From Aquimarina pacifica (GTDB lineage Bacteria; Bacteroidota; Bacteroidia; Flavobacteriales; Flavobacteriaceae), in the NCBI RefSeq assembly GCF_000520955.1, contig NZ_JACC01000002.1, positions 186,001-250,000 on the forward strand: a stretch of DNA of 64,000 bases, given 5' to 3'. Below the pieces are notes generated by a model. The model was not told the origin of the DNA. It made no database searches and saw only the letters and a program-made list of their open reading frames with translations. The position numbers and the translations under genes are program-made. Each line of letters begins with the position of its first letter. Position 1 is the stretch's first letter. Positions 18,538 to 27,311 of this stretch are shown here, in pieces.

Positions 18538-20877
18538 ATGACATCATCAATCAAAAAGTATAAGGTACTCTCATTGCTTCTCTTTATCGCACTCTGTGGT
18601 AATGCGCAAACCCTAACTCAAACCGTGAAGGGAAAAGTAATTGATGCTACAACAGGCATCCCTCTTACTGGGGCAACAATTACACTTCTTAATATCGAGC
18701 CCAGTAAAGCAACAATTACAGATGATCAGGGATTTTTTCTATTAGAAAATGTACCCGTAGGACGTCAATCATTTATTTGTAATTTTTTGGGATATGAAGA
18801 TGCTCTAGTATCAGAAATATTAGTAGGGTCTGCAAAAGAAATTGATCTAACCATACAGTTGATCGAATTATTAGAACAACTTAATGAAGTGGTGCTAAGA
18901 GCTCCAAAAGATAATAGTAGAGCTAACAACAATCTGGCAACTGTAAGTGCTCGCTCTTTTAGTGTTGAAGAAACCAAAAGATTTCCTGCAAGTATTAGTG
19001 ACCCTGGCAGAATGGCACTTTCTTTTGCCGGAGTATCAAACTCTGATGATACAACAAATGAGATTATTATTCGGGGTAATGCCCCAAATCAATTACTCTG
19101 GAAAATCGAAGGTGTAGAAGTTCCTGAACCGAATCATTTTTCTGAAGAAGGATACGCTCCCGGGGCTGTTAGTCTACTAAGCACAAACATGTTAGGGAAA
19201 TCAGATTTCTTTACAGGAGCATTTCCTGCAGAATATGGGAATGCATTATCAGGAGTATTTGATATTAATTTACGAAACGGAAATACGAACAAAGGAGAAT
19301 ATGCATTTCAATTTGGTGTTTTGGGCACGGACTTATCACTAGAAGGTCCATTTAGTAAAAACTATAAAGGATCATACCTTATAAACTATCGCTACTCAAC
19401 ATTAACACTTCTCAATCAAATTGTTGAAGTTTCAGATAACAGTGTACCGACATTTCAAGATCTGTCCTTTAAAGTGAATCTTCCCTTAGGAAAAAAAACA
19501 AACCTATCTTTTTGGGGAATTGGAGGTATTAGTAAAGACAATCAAGATAATGCAGAACAAATTAATATTAACATAACCGAAAATGAACAGTTCGATTCTA
19601 AAACCTATATGAGCGGAATCAATTTAACACATTTTTTAAATACAAAAAACACCTTAGACTTAGCACTATCATACTCAGGTAATGAAAGTACATATGAGCG
19701 AAGATTAGAAGCCATAAATACAAATGATTTCTATACAGAAAGAGATTTATTAAGTAATAGTGCCCTACGGTTCTCTGCAAATTTAACTAACAAATTTAAC
19801 TCTAGAGCTACCCTAAAAAGTGGTTTAATTCTGAGCCAATTATTCTATAATGTACGCACTGATGAAACATTGAATACGACATCTGATATTACTGTTAATG
19901 AAGACGGTAATGCAGTTATGGGTCAATTTTTTACACAATCAAAATATCGATTTACAAAAAAACTCACCACTACTGTGGGGCTACATGCAACCTACTTTTC
20001 GGTAAATAAAAATTTTGTTTTAGAACCAAGAGTAGGTTTAGAATATAAAATACATCCAAAACATACGATAAGTGCAGGAATCGGAACACATTCTAGAAGA
20101 ATGCCTCTTAATCAATATTTCATTCAAATAGAAGATCAGAATGGTGGTTTTTCAACTCCTAATACGGATCTAGATCTGATGCAAGCTACTCATTATATAT
20201 TAGGTTATGACTGGAGAATTATCAAAAACGGACATTTCAAAATAGAAGCTTATTATCAAGATATAGATAATGTTGGTGTCGTTGCTGACCCTAATTTTAC
20301 AACCTCAATTGTTAATGGTCAATTCATAAATAGAGAATTAGCTGATATTGGAAAAGCTAGAAATTACGGACTAGAATTTACCTTCGAAAAATTCTTTTCT
20401 AGACAATATTATTTCTTGACTACAACCTCTTTATATAACTCAAAATATAAGGCAGCTAATGGCCAATGGTATGATAGCTCGTACAATTTCAAATATACAT
20501 TCAATGTTGTAGCTGGTAAAGAGTTTTCTATCGGAAAAACAAACAATAATATTTTTGGGATTAATGCTAAAGCACTTCTTAATGGTGGCAAACGGGGAAC
20601 TCCCATTGATCTCGACGAATTCGATCAGACAGGAATTGTAAGTGATCTCGAAGAACAACGAAACACCATTCAATTCGAAGATTATTTTCGTTTAGATACA
20701 AGCATGTATTTTCGTATTAATCGCCCTAAAGTAGCCCATGTTATTTCATTAGACATACAAAACTTGACTAATAGAGAAAACATAGACACCAAAGTTTTTA
20801 ATCCCAATACAGGAACATTTGACTCAGAAACACAACTAAATTTATTACCTCTTTTAAACTATAGGATAGAGTTTTAA
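18538..20877 (+). CDS. TonB-dependent receptor with carboxypeptidase-like regulatory domain
   Basis: From the ATG at 18538 the protein is 779 residues. Its signal peptide ends GNAQ (about residue 23). A CarboxypepD_reg-like domain covers about 28-115 (VKGKVIDATTGIPLTGATITLL). The plug follows (about 120-230, with NEIIIRGNAPNQLLWKIEGVEVP and AEYGNALSGVFDI), then a 22-strand-type barrel to the final YRIEF. An upstream ATG at 18496 adds residues before the signal and is unlikely. TonB receptors import scarce substrates across the outer membrane. No SusD gene follows, so a glycan uptake role is not indicated; the ligand is unknown. Confidence 0.9.
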   Translation: MTSSIKKYKVLSLLLFIALCGNAQTLTQTVKGKVIDATTGIPLTGATITLLNIEPSKATITDDQGFFLLENVPVGRQSFICNFLGYEDALVSEILVGSAKEIDLTIQLIELLEQLNEVVLRAPKDNSRANNNLATVSARSFSVEETKRFPASISDPGRMALSFAGVSNSDDTTNEIIIRGNAPNQLLWKIEGVEVPEPNHFSEEGYAPGAVSLLSTNMLGKSDFFTGAFPAEYGNALSGVFDINLRNGNTNKGEYAFQFGVLGTDLSLEGPFSKNYKGSYLINYRYSTLTLLNQIVEVSDNSVPTFQDLSFKVNLPLGKKTNLSFWGIGGISKDNQDNAEQININITENEQFDSKTYMSGINLTHFLNTKNTLDLALSYSGNESTYERRLEAINTNDFYTERDLLSNSALRFSANLTNKFNSRATLKSGLILSQLFYNVRTDETLNTTSDITVNEDGNAVMGQFFTQSKYRFTKKLTTTVGLHATYFSVNKNFVLEPRVGLEYKIHPKHTISAGIGTHSRRMPLNQYFIQIEDQNGGFSTPNTDLDLMQATHYILGYDWRIIKNGHFKIEAYYQDIDNVGVVADPNFTTSIVNGQFINRELADIGKARNYGLEFTFEKFFSRQYYFLTTTSLYNSKYKAANGQWYDSSYNFKYTFNVVAGKEFSIGKTNNNIFGINAKALLNGGKRGTPIDLDEFDQTGIVSDLEEQRNTIQFEDYFRLDTSMYFRINRPKVAHVISLDIQNLTNRENIDTKVFNPNTGTFDSETQLNLLPLLNYRIEF

Positions 20878-20984
20878 TGCATATTATTTATACAACAATT
20901 AACAATAAAATAATTGCACAAGTCAATGCATCTTTTTTCCTTTACGCTTTATATTATTATGTATAATTATAAAAACATTTTCTT

Positions 20985-23372
20985 TTGAAAAAATATATTT
21001 CCACAAGTAAAATCCTCATATTTATTTTTCTATTCGGGCATTCGGTCTTACTAAGCCAAGAAAAGTTTACACTGAATGGAACAGTATCCGAAATTTCTAG
21101 TAACGAGACTCTGATTGGGGTGAGTATTATTTTTCCTGAACTGGGAGAAGGAGTTGTAACAAATGAGTATGGATTTTACTCTATTACTTTACCAAAAGGT
21201 ACTCACAAATTACAAGTAAGCTATTTAGGATATACCGATATTGTTCAAGAAGTTGATTTCAGTCAAGATCAGAAAATTAATTTTCAACTTAAGGAAGCTT
21301 CAGAAATGTTAGACGAAGTGATAATTACAGAAAACGTTGAAAAGCTAAATATCAGAAATCCCCAGATGAGCGTCAATAAGCTTTCCTCTGCAACTATCAA
21401 ACAAATTCCGGTAGTATTAGGAGAATCAGATGTTATTAAATCAATTATTCTTTTACCTGGTGTAACAAGTGGCGGTGAAGGTGCATCTGGGTTTAATGTT
21501 CGAGGAGGTGCATCTGATCAAAATTTGATCTTATTAGATGAAGCTATTATTTTTAATTCTTCACATTTATTCGGATTCTTCTCTGTTTTTAATCCCGATG
21601 CTATCAAAGACATCAAATTATATAAAGGAGGTATTCCTGCTAGGTACGGAGGAAGAGTGTCTTCGGTATTAGACATTTACCAGAAAGAAGGAAACAGTAA
21701 AGAGTTTAAAATGAGCGGTGGATTAGGTGTTGTTGCCAGTCGACTTTTGGCAGAAGGACCTATTAAAAAAGATAAAGGAGCTTTTCTTGTTGGTGGTAGA
21801 GCATCTTATGCACATTTATTCTTACCCCTTTTTGATAATGATAACATAGCATATTTCTATGACCTTAATACCAAATTAAATTACAAGATTAACGAAAACA
21901 ATAATGTATATCTTTCTGGGTACTTCGGTCGTGATGTATTTAGTATTAGTGAAACATTTCAGAATACATATGGCAATACAGTACTCAATTTGAGATGGAA
22001 TCATCTGTTCTCTGACAAATTATTCTCTAATTTATCACTTATATATTCTGACTATTTTTATGGATTAGAACTTGATTTTGTAGGTTTCGAATGGAATTCG
22101 GGTATTAGAAACTTTAATTTAAAATATGATCTAAAACATTATATCAGTAACAATTTTCAGCTTAATTATGGTGTCAACAATATCTATTACAAATTTAATC
22201 CTGGTGAAATAAAACCAAACAGCGCTGATTCTGGAATTATTGAAGAAAAGTTGACTGACAAATATGCTAATGAATTTGGCGCTTACATTGATGCCGAACA
22301 TAAAATATCGAATAACTTAACATTACAATATGGGTTACGTTTAAGTTATTTTACAAGACTTGGGCAAGATGAACTTAATATATATGAAAACGATAATCCT
22401 TTGATATATAATGACGAGCTTCAAATATATCAGGCTGCAGAAGCGATAGGAACCGAAAGCTATAGTAGAAGTGATCAAATCAAAAGTTTTCCTAACCTAG
22501 AGCCAAGAGTAGCACTATCATATGCATTCAATGATAATACTTCTATCAAAGCAAGTTATAATCGTATGGCTCAATACCTGCATCTGTTATCAAATACAAG
22601 CTCCCCTACTCCTCTAGATGTATGGGCTCCTAGTGGTAAGTATATAGAGCCACAATTACTAAATCAATTTGCTTTAGGATATTTCAGAAGTATTGATGAT
22701 AATAAATACGCCGTAGAAACAGAAGTTTTTTATAAAGACATTCAGAATCGAATTGATTATATTGATGGAGCGGACCTCATTGCCAATAATGCTATAGAAC
22801 AAGATATTCTTAATGGCGAAGCCCGTGCCTATGGACTTGAATTATTACTTAGAAAAAATGAAGGTAAATTCAAAGGATGGTTAGCCTATACATTATCAAA
22901 ATCAGAACAAAGAACTCAAGGTAGAACCTCTATAGAACCCGGTATTAATAATAACGAATGGTATAACACTCCTTATGACAAAACCCACGATATCTCATTT
23001 AACGGAAGCTACGAATTAAATGAAAAGTGGAAGTTTGGAGCCAATTTCGTATTTCAGACAGGACAACCTACTAATTTCCCGACAGGGCAATTCGAATATC
23101 AAGGATTGATTACTCCTATTTATGATGGACCAAGAAATAGTGATCGATTACCTGCATATCATCGAATTGACCTATCTGCTACATTAACTCCGAGGAAAAA
23201 CAAAACTAGAAAGTGGCAAGGAGAATGGGTCTTTAGTGTATATAACTTATACAACCGTAAAAACGCAGCTTCAATAACATTTTCCCAAAATCAAGACACC
23301 TTTGTAAATGAAGCCATAAAAACTTCAATTTTCGGAATTATTCCTGCGGTAACATACAATTTTAAATTTTAG
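20985..23372 (+). CDS. TonB-dependent receptor partnered with a DUF4249 lipoprotein
   Basis: The 795-residue protein starts at a TTG that immediately precedes the signal peptide (ending LLSQ, about residue 25). The CarboxypepD_reg-like domain spans about 28-110 and the plug about 125-235, with SGFNVRGGASDQNLILLDEA and GGIPARYGGRVSSVLDI. The barrel runs to the terminal NFKF. The next gene, 4 bp downstream, is a DUF4249 lipoprotein. This receptor-DUF4249 pairing recurs in Bacteroidota and may resemble the SusC/SusD arrangement, with the lipoprotein covering the barrel. The ligand is unknown. Confidence 0.9.
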   Translation: MKKYISTSKILIFIFLFGHSVLLSQEKFTLNGTVSEISSNETLIGVSIIFPELGEGVVTNEYGFYSITLPKGTHKLQVSYLGYTDIVQEVDFSQDQKINFQLKEASEMLDEVIITENVEKLNIRNPQMSVNKLSSATIKQIPVVLGESDVIKSIILLPGVTSGGEGASGFNVRGGASDQNLILLDEAIIFNSSHLFGFFSVFNPDAIKDIKLYKGGIPARYGGRVSSVLDIYQKEGNSKEFKMSGGLGVVASRLLAEGPIKKDKGAFLVGGRASYAHLFLPLFDNDNIAYFYDLNTKLNYKINENNNVYLSGYFGRDVFSISETFQNTYGNTVLNLRWNHLFSDKLFSNLSLIYSDYFYGLELDFVGFEWNSGIRNFNLKYDLKHYISNNFQLNYGVNNIYYKFNPGEIKPNSADSGIIEEKLTDKYANEFGAYIDAEHKISNNLTLQYGLRLSYFTRLGQDELNIYENDNPLIYNDELQIYQAAEAIGTESYSRSDQIKSFPNLEPRVALSYAFNDNTSIKASYNRMAQYLHLLSNTSSPTPLDVWAPSGKYIEPQLLNQFALGYFRSIDDNKYAVETEVFYKDIQNRIDYIDGADLIANNAIEQDILNGEARAYGLELLLRKNEGKFKGWLAYTLSKSEQRTQGRTSIEPGINNNEWYNTPYDKTHDISFNGSYELNEKWKFGANFVFQTGQPTNFPTGQFEYQGLITPIYDGPRNSDRLPAYHRIDLSATLTPRKNKTRKWQGEWVFSVYNLYNRKNAASITFSQNQDTFVNEAIKTSIFGIIPAVTYNFKF

Positions 23373-23376
23373 AAAA

Positions 23377-24198
23377 ATGAAAAACATACTTTATATATTT
23401 ATTTCAATTTTTATTCTTGCCGGTTGTGAAGAAGTAATCGATGTAGATCTTACTGATGGAGACCCAAGACTAGTTGTCGATGCTTCATTTCAGGTATTTA
23501 TGAATGAAAGCGTAACTCCCATCATTGAGGGTGGTGTCCAACTAAAACAATCAACGCCATTTTTTGATGAAGAAAACATTCCGGTTAACAATGCAGAAGT
23601 ATTTATTACTAACCTTTCTAACAACTCAAGAATTAATTTTATTGAATCCTCAGAACCGGGATTCTATATACCGGATACAGAAGAATTTATCCCTGATTTT
23701 GATATTTCTTATCAACTTACCGTTATAGTTAATAATGAAACCTATGTCGCCACTGCAGAACTCATTCCTACTGTACCAATTGATGCTATTGAACAAGGAG
23801 ACGGAACCTTATTTGATGGTAATGAGACTGAAGTCATTGTTTTTTTTACGGATGACGGTGACAGAGATGATTATTACCTTTTTGACTTCGATTTTAACTT
23901 GTTTTTGGGGAGTGAAGATCGTTTTTATCAGGGAGAGTCTTTTAACTTTTCATATTTCTATGAGGATGGTTTAGACAATCGTAATGTTACTATTAAAATT
24001 CTGGGTATTGACGAAAATTATTATAACTATATTAATTTGGTTATTGAACAGAGTGAACAAGATGGAGGGAATCCCTTTCAGACACCACCTGCTACATTAA
24101 AAGGAAATATTATCAATACTACAAATAAGGATAACTATGCTCTTGGTTATTTTAATCTATCCGAAGCTAATAGATCAGACATTACAATAGTTGAATAA
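23377..24198 (+). CDS. DUF4249-family outer-membrane lipoprotein
   Basis: The 273-residue protein has a lipoprotein signal with lipobox LAGC (Cys17) and then the DUF4249 opening EEVIDVDLTDGDPRLVVDA. A beta-rich body follows with Asp/Asn clusters (for example TDDGDRDDYYLFDFDF) that may bind calcium. It starts 4 bp after the TonB receptor, so the two are probably produced together. The family's role is unproven; a receptor lid or substrate-capture role is inference. Confidence 0.85.
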   Translation: MKNILYIFISIFILAGCEEVIDVDLTDGDPRLVVDASFQVFMNESVTPIIEGGVQLKQSTPFFDEENIPVNNAEVFITNLSNNSRINFIESSEPGFYIPDTEEFIPDFDISYQLTVIVNNETYVATAELIPTVPIDAIEQGDGTLFDGNETEVIVFFTDDGDRDDYYLFDFDFNLFLGSEDRFYQGESFNFSYFYEDGLDNRNVTIKILGIDENYYNYINLVIEQSEQDGGNPFQTPPATLKGNIINTTNKDNYALGYFNLSEANRSDITIVE

Positions 24199-24260
24199 TT
24201 TTTTTGTTTTAAAAACGGTTATAAAGGGTCCCTAAAATCAAAAAATAGTATTTTTGATTT

Positions 24261-25082
24261 ATGGGATTTACAAAAACAACAGAACAAGCATCTCATTATA
24301 ATCATTTAGAAAAAATGAGTATTAATGAGTTGCTTACCAACATAAACACAGAAGATAAAACAGTTCCTGAAGCTGTAGAAAACGCTATCCCCCAAATAGA
24401 AACCCTTATTACCCAAGTGGTAACAAAACTAAATAAAGGTGGTAGACTTTTTTATATGGGAGCAGGAACAAGCGGACGCTTAGGAATTGTAGATGCCAGT
24501 GAGTGCCCCCCTACATTTGGAGTCTCCCATGATTTGGTTATAGGGCTTATTGCAGGAGGCGATACTGCAATAAGAAAAGCCGTTGAATTTGCAGAAGACA
24601 GTACCGATCAGGGCTGGAAAGATTTACTAAGCCATAATATTACGAACAAAGATGTTGTTATAGGTATTGCTGCATCTGGTACTACTCCATATGTTATTAA
24701 TGCATTAGAACAATGTAATAAAAAGGATATTATCACTGGCTGTATTACCTGTAACGAAGGGAGCCCGCTATCAAAAACAGCTCGTTTCCCTATTGTTGTT
24801 ACTGTAGGGCCCGAATTTGTTACCGGTAGTTCTCGAATGAAAGCAGGAACTGCCCAAAAACTAGTATTGAACATGATATCAACAGCAACCATGATCAAAC
24901 TAGGAAAAGTTAAAGGAAATAAAATGGTAGACATGCAACTCAGCAACAATAAGTTAGTAGATAGAGGGGTAAGAATGATAATGGATGAACTATCTATAAA
25001 TAATGAAACCGCAGCCAAACTTTTACAACAATTCGGGAGCGTACGAAATGCAATAAATAATTATGGAGCCAAGAAAAACTAA
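24261..25082 (+). CDS. murQ: N-acetylmuramic acid 6-phosphate etherase
   Basis: The 273-residue SIS-domain lyase removes lactate from MurNAc-6-phosphate to give GlcNAc-6-phosphate during peptidoglycan recycling. Signatures are YMGAGTSGRLGIVDASECPPTFGV (about 65-88, Glu81 matching the catalytic region), AGGDTAIRKAVEFAEDS, IGIAASGTTPYV, and GSSRMKAGTAQKLVLNMIST. It is somewhat shorter than the E. coli enzyme. It overlaps the next gene by 20 bp. Confidence 0.96.
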   Translation: MGFTKTTEQASHYNHLEKMSINELLTNINTEDKTVPEAVENAIPQIETLITQVVTKLNKGGRLFYMGAGTSGRLGIVDASECPPTFGVSHDLVIGLIAGGDTAIRKAVEFAEDSTDQGWKDLLSHNITNKDVVIGIAASGTTPYVINALEQCNKKDIITGCITCNEGSPLSKTARFPIVVTVGPEFVTGSSRMKAGTAQKLVLNMISTATMIKLGKVKGNKMVDMQLSNNKLVDRGVRMIMDELSINNETAAKLLQQFGSVRNAINNYGAKKN

Positions 25083-25296
25083 TAAAGAACTTTTGGGTAA
25101 AGGAGTACAAAGGATGGCTATTGCGCTTATTCTAATGTTTATCAGTCCAATTATTATTCATTCAGCATTTAAGAATCAGGATCACCATCTGTACATACCT
25201 ATATTAATTCTAGGGATATTAGGTGCTGCACTAGCTATATTTATGGCATTTAAGGGCATAAAAACGATTATGGATTCTTTTTTTGGAAAAAAATAA
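25063..25296 (+). CDS. Small two-helix membrane protein (DUF6095-like)
   Basis: The 77-residue protein begins inside the end of murQ (20-bp overlap in another frame). It has two hydrophobic helices (about 16-33 and 43-65) with a short charged end. Position after murQ and the sequence resemble small flavobacterial DUF6095 proteins as I remember them. The function is unknown. Translational coupling to murQ hints at a link with cell-wall recycling, but nothing in the sequence proves it. Confidence 0.7.
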   Translation: MEPRKTNKELLGKGVQRMAIALILMFISPIIIHSAFKNQDHHLYIPILILGILGAALAIFMAFKGIKTIMDSFFGKK

Positions 25297-25329
25297 GGAC
25301 CAATTCTCCTCACATTATTCTGTATAATA

Positions 25330-25839
25330 TCAGATTCCCTCTCTTTTATTTACTGGTGTTGTAGGATTATAACCAAACCCAGATATTTTTATTTCTATAT
25401 TGAGACGATCAAGTATATATCCTATGGTAGCATAATGATGAACAGCATGACTATTTGCATGCGCAAGAATGCTTTCTAGTGTATAGTTAACAGTTACCTT
25501 TCCTTGCCCCATATCATCTACTACATGAATTAAATAATCTGTGCTTACATCAACATAAGACACCAATGTTTCCTGCAATTGATATATAAAATGTATTGCG
25601 GCGTCCTTATTTGTTGATAAGATTTCGTCCCGTTTGCGAGCAGTTAGGTCAATAAGGTTCGAATCTAATCCATTAACAATACAATCAAAAAAATCCAAAG
25701 TGTGCCGCATATGAGAACCAATACTTGAATAGTATGGTCCAACAGAAGTATCCGTATAGATACTCTCATCTAAAGTCTGCAAGAGAGAAATAGCATTATT
25801 AAGATTGCTATTAATAGAAGAAATAATTAATTGTTTCAT
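25330..25839 (-). CDS. DinB-like four-helix-bundle protein
   Basis: The 169-residue protein has the helical pattern and His positions of DinB/YfiT-like metalloproteins: SSIGSHMRHTLDFFD (about residues 39-53) and ILAHANSHAVHHYATIGYIL (about 127-146). These would form a three-His metal site. Family members include thiol transferases and DNA-damage-induced proteins of unknown activity. It is transcribed alone toward murQ. The start is the first ATG and gives an intact first helix. Confidence 0.75.
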   Translation of the reverse strand: MKQLIISSINSNLNNAISLLQTLDESIYTDTSVGPYYSSIGSHMRHTLDFFDCIVNGLDSNLIDLTARKRDEILSTNKDAAIHFIYQLQETLVSYVDVSTDYLIHVVDDMGQGKVTVNYTLESILAHANSHAVHHYATIGYILDRLNIEIKISGFGYNPTTPVNKREGI

Positions 25840-26070
25840 AATATTGAAAGTCTAAAATACACAATTAACTTAACTAAATTAGATATTGATGATAAAATCA
25901 TATTTTTACAAACCGTTAAAATATTCTAATTAGATTAACGTTTACTATAAGAATAGGATAACCAAAGTCTTAACCACAGTTAGATAGTAGGACATTTTTC
26001 ACTAATTATAAGGTTTTTCCGTAAAAAAAACAGATTAAGTGCGTTTTTCATCGATTAATGACGTTTTTTT

Positions 26071-26102
26071 TTGGATGTTATATAAAAATTATTGTATTAT
26101 TG
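26071..26102 (+). promoter_or_regulatory. Possible promoter of the secreted coiled-coil gene
   Basis: A TTG at the end of a T run (26071-26073) is followed after 21 bp by TATTATTG (26095-26102), one base off TAnnTTTG. It lies 25 bp before the ATG at 26128. Confidence 0.35.
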
Positions 26103-26127
26103 CCTTGTGATTTAAAATCCCCCAATA

Positions 26128-26943
26128 ATGAAGAACATAGCCCTTATTTTATTTTCATTGTATTTAATTCCAAATACCTTTGCTCAGGATAACTTACATG
26201 ATGATGCACTTACTGCAGCAAGTTATGCTTATTCACATAGTAAAAAAGCACACGGTGCCAATAATGTATTTCATACACAAGAGTATGCAGATAAAGCTGT
26301 AGAGGCCTTATTAAAGGTAGAAGATTTAGCTGATCAATGTGGATGTGAAAAAGCAAATGAAATTGCATATCAAGCAAGAGTTGATATGGAAAGTTCACTT
26401 AATCAAGATACCTATGAGCGTAGTAGATATTTTGCAAAGCGTGCAAAAGATTTGGGACCTCAACTTCTTGATGAGTTGACGCATTGTCAAGCTAGTAAAG
26501 GTGCGTATGATGTTGCTGAGGATACAGGCGAAGAAGAAGAAGAAATGCTTGCATCTGCATCACAAGATGTTTCTGATAAACAAAAAGAATTAGAAGAAAA
26601 ACGTCTTCTACTAGAAATAGAACAAAGAAAACTAGAGCAACAAATTGCTGAGCAAAACAGAAGAAAAGCTGAATTTGAAGCAATGCGTGCTGCAGAATTA
26701 AAAGAGCAATCATTAATAAAGTCTAAAGCAGAATTAGCTTTACAAAAATTAGAAACTGCATTACAAGAGCTAAGCGTTGTATTAAACGATGATGAAGCAA
26801 AATTTGAAGCTCAAGACTATGTAAGAAGTGAAAACGAATTAATTAATGAGTCTCTAGGTGATACAAAGAATTTTTATGTAAACAGAGCAAAAGAACTTAC
26901 CAAAACAGCAATGCAACAATTTGCTAGCTATAACGCACAATAA
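26128..26943 (+). CDS. Secreted coiled-coil protein of unknown function
   Basis: The 271-residue protein has a signal peptide (ending TFAQ, about residue 20). A helical N-terminal domain follows, with a Cys cluster DQCGCEKANE (about 69-78) and Tyr/Ala-rich helices. An acidic linker (EEEEEM, about 135-141) leads to a long coiled coil (about 150-225, E, K, L, Q and R rich), then a final helical part. It is moderately conserved in style among flavobacteria, but I do not recognise a named family. It is transcribed alone, with a terminator 60 bp downstream. Confidence 0.7.
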   Translation: MKNIALILFSLYLIPNTFAQDNLHDDALTAASYAYSHSKKAHGANNVFHTQEYADKAVEALLKVEDLADQCGCEKANEIAYQARVDMESSLNQDTYERSRYFAKRAKDLGPQLLDELTHCQASKGAYDVAEDTGEEEEEMLASASQDVSDKQKELEEKRLLLEIEQRKLEQQIAEQNRRKAEFEAMRAAELKEQSLIKSKAELALQKLETALQELSVVLNDDEAKFEAQDYVRSENELINESLGDTKNFYVNRAKELTKTAMQQFASYNAQ

Positions 26944-27311
26944 AAATAAAATGAAGTAATTACTTAATTTTATTTTGTAGCCCCAAAATAAAATTTTTAC
27001 AAACGACATCTGTAATTAGATGTCGTTTTTTTTGTTATTACATCCCCCATAATACTTACAACCCCGTGTACATTTAACCAAAAAACTTTCTTTTGTTTAA
27101 CCTAATAATTTATAATAAGCTTTTTTGTGAAAGCGTAAAAAACTAATTTTAATAAATCAATAAAACTGTTTTAAAAATTACAAGCTATAATTCTAAAAGT
27201 TTCTAAAGAATATTTCATTATTATAAATAAGACAATCCTTTATTTGAAAATTCTACTATTTATGAGTACCTTTAATAATAAGGAGGAAGAAAAGTAAGTG
27301 GCAATTAGCAA
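26944..27311. other. Intergenic stretch, 368 bp
   Basis: It contains the terminator at 27001-27033. Near 27269 a sequence TACCTTTA, one base off the -7 consensus, precedes an AAGGAGG string (27282-27288). That string is over 20 bp from the next ATG and so is not an obvious ribosome site. No small gene is visible. Confidence 0.5.
27001..27033 (+). terminator. Intrinsic terminator after the secreted coiled-coil gene
   Basis: AAACGACATCT (27001-27011) pairs perfectly with AGATGTCGTTT (27018-27028) around GTAATT, followed by T residues. Confidence 0.9.

Noticed and set aside
25655..25672. GGTTCGAATC string resembling a tRNA T-arm
   Set aside because: It is inside the DinB-like coding sequence, and no acceptor or anticodon stems flank it.
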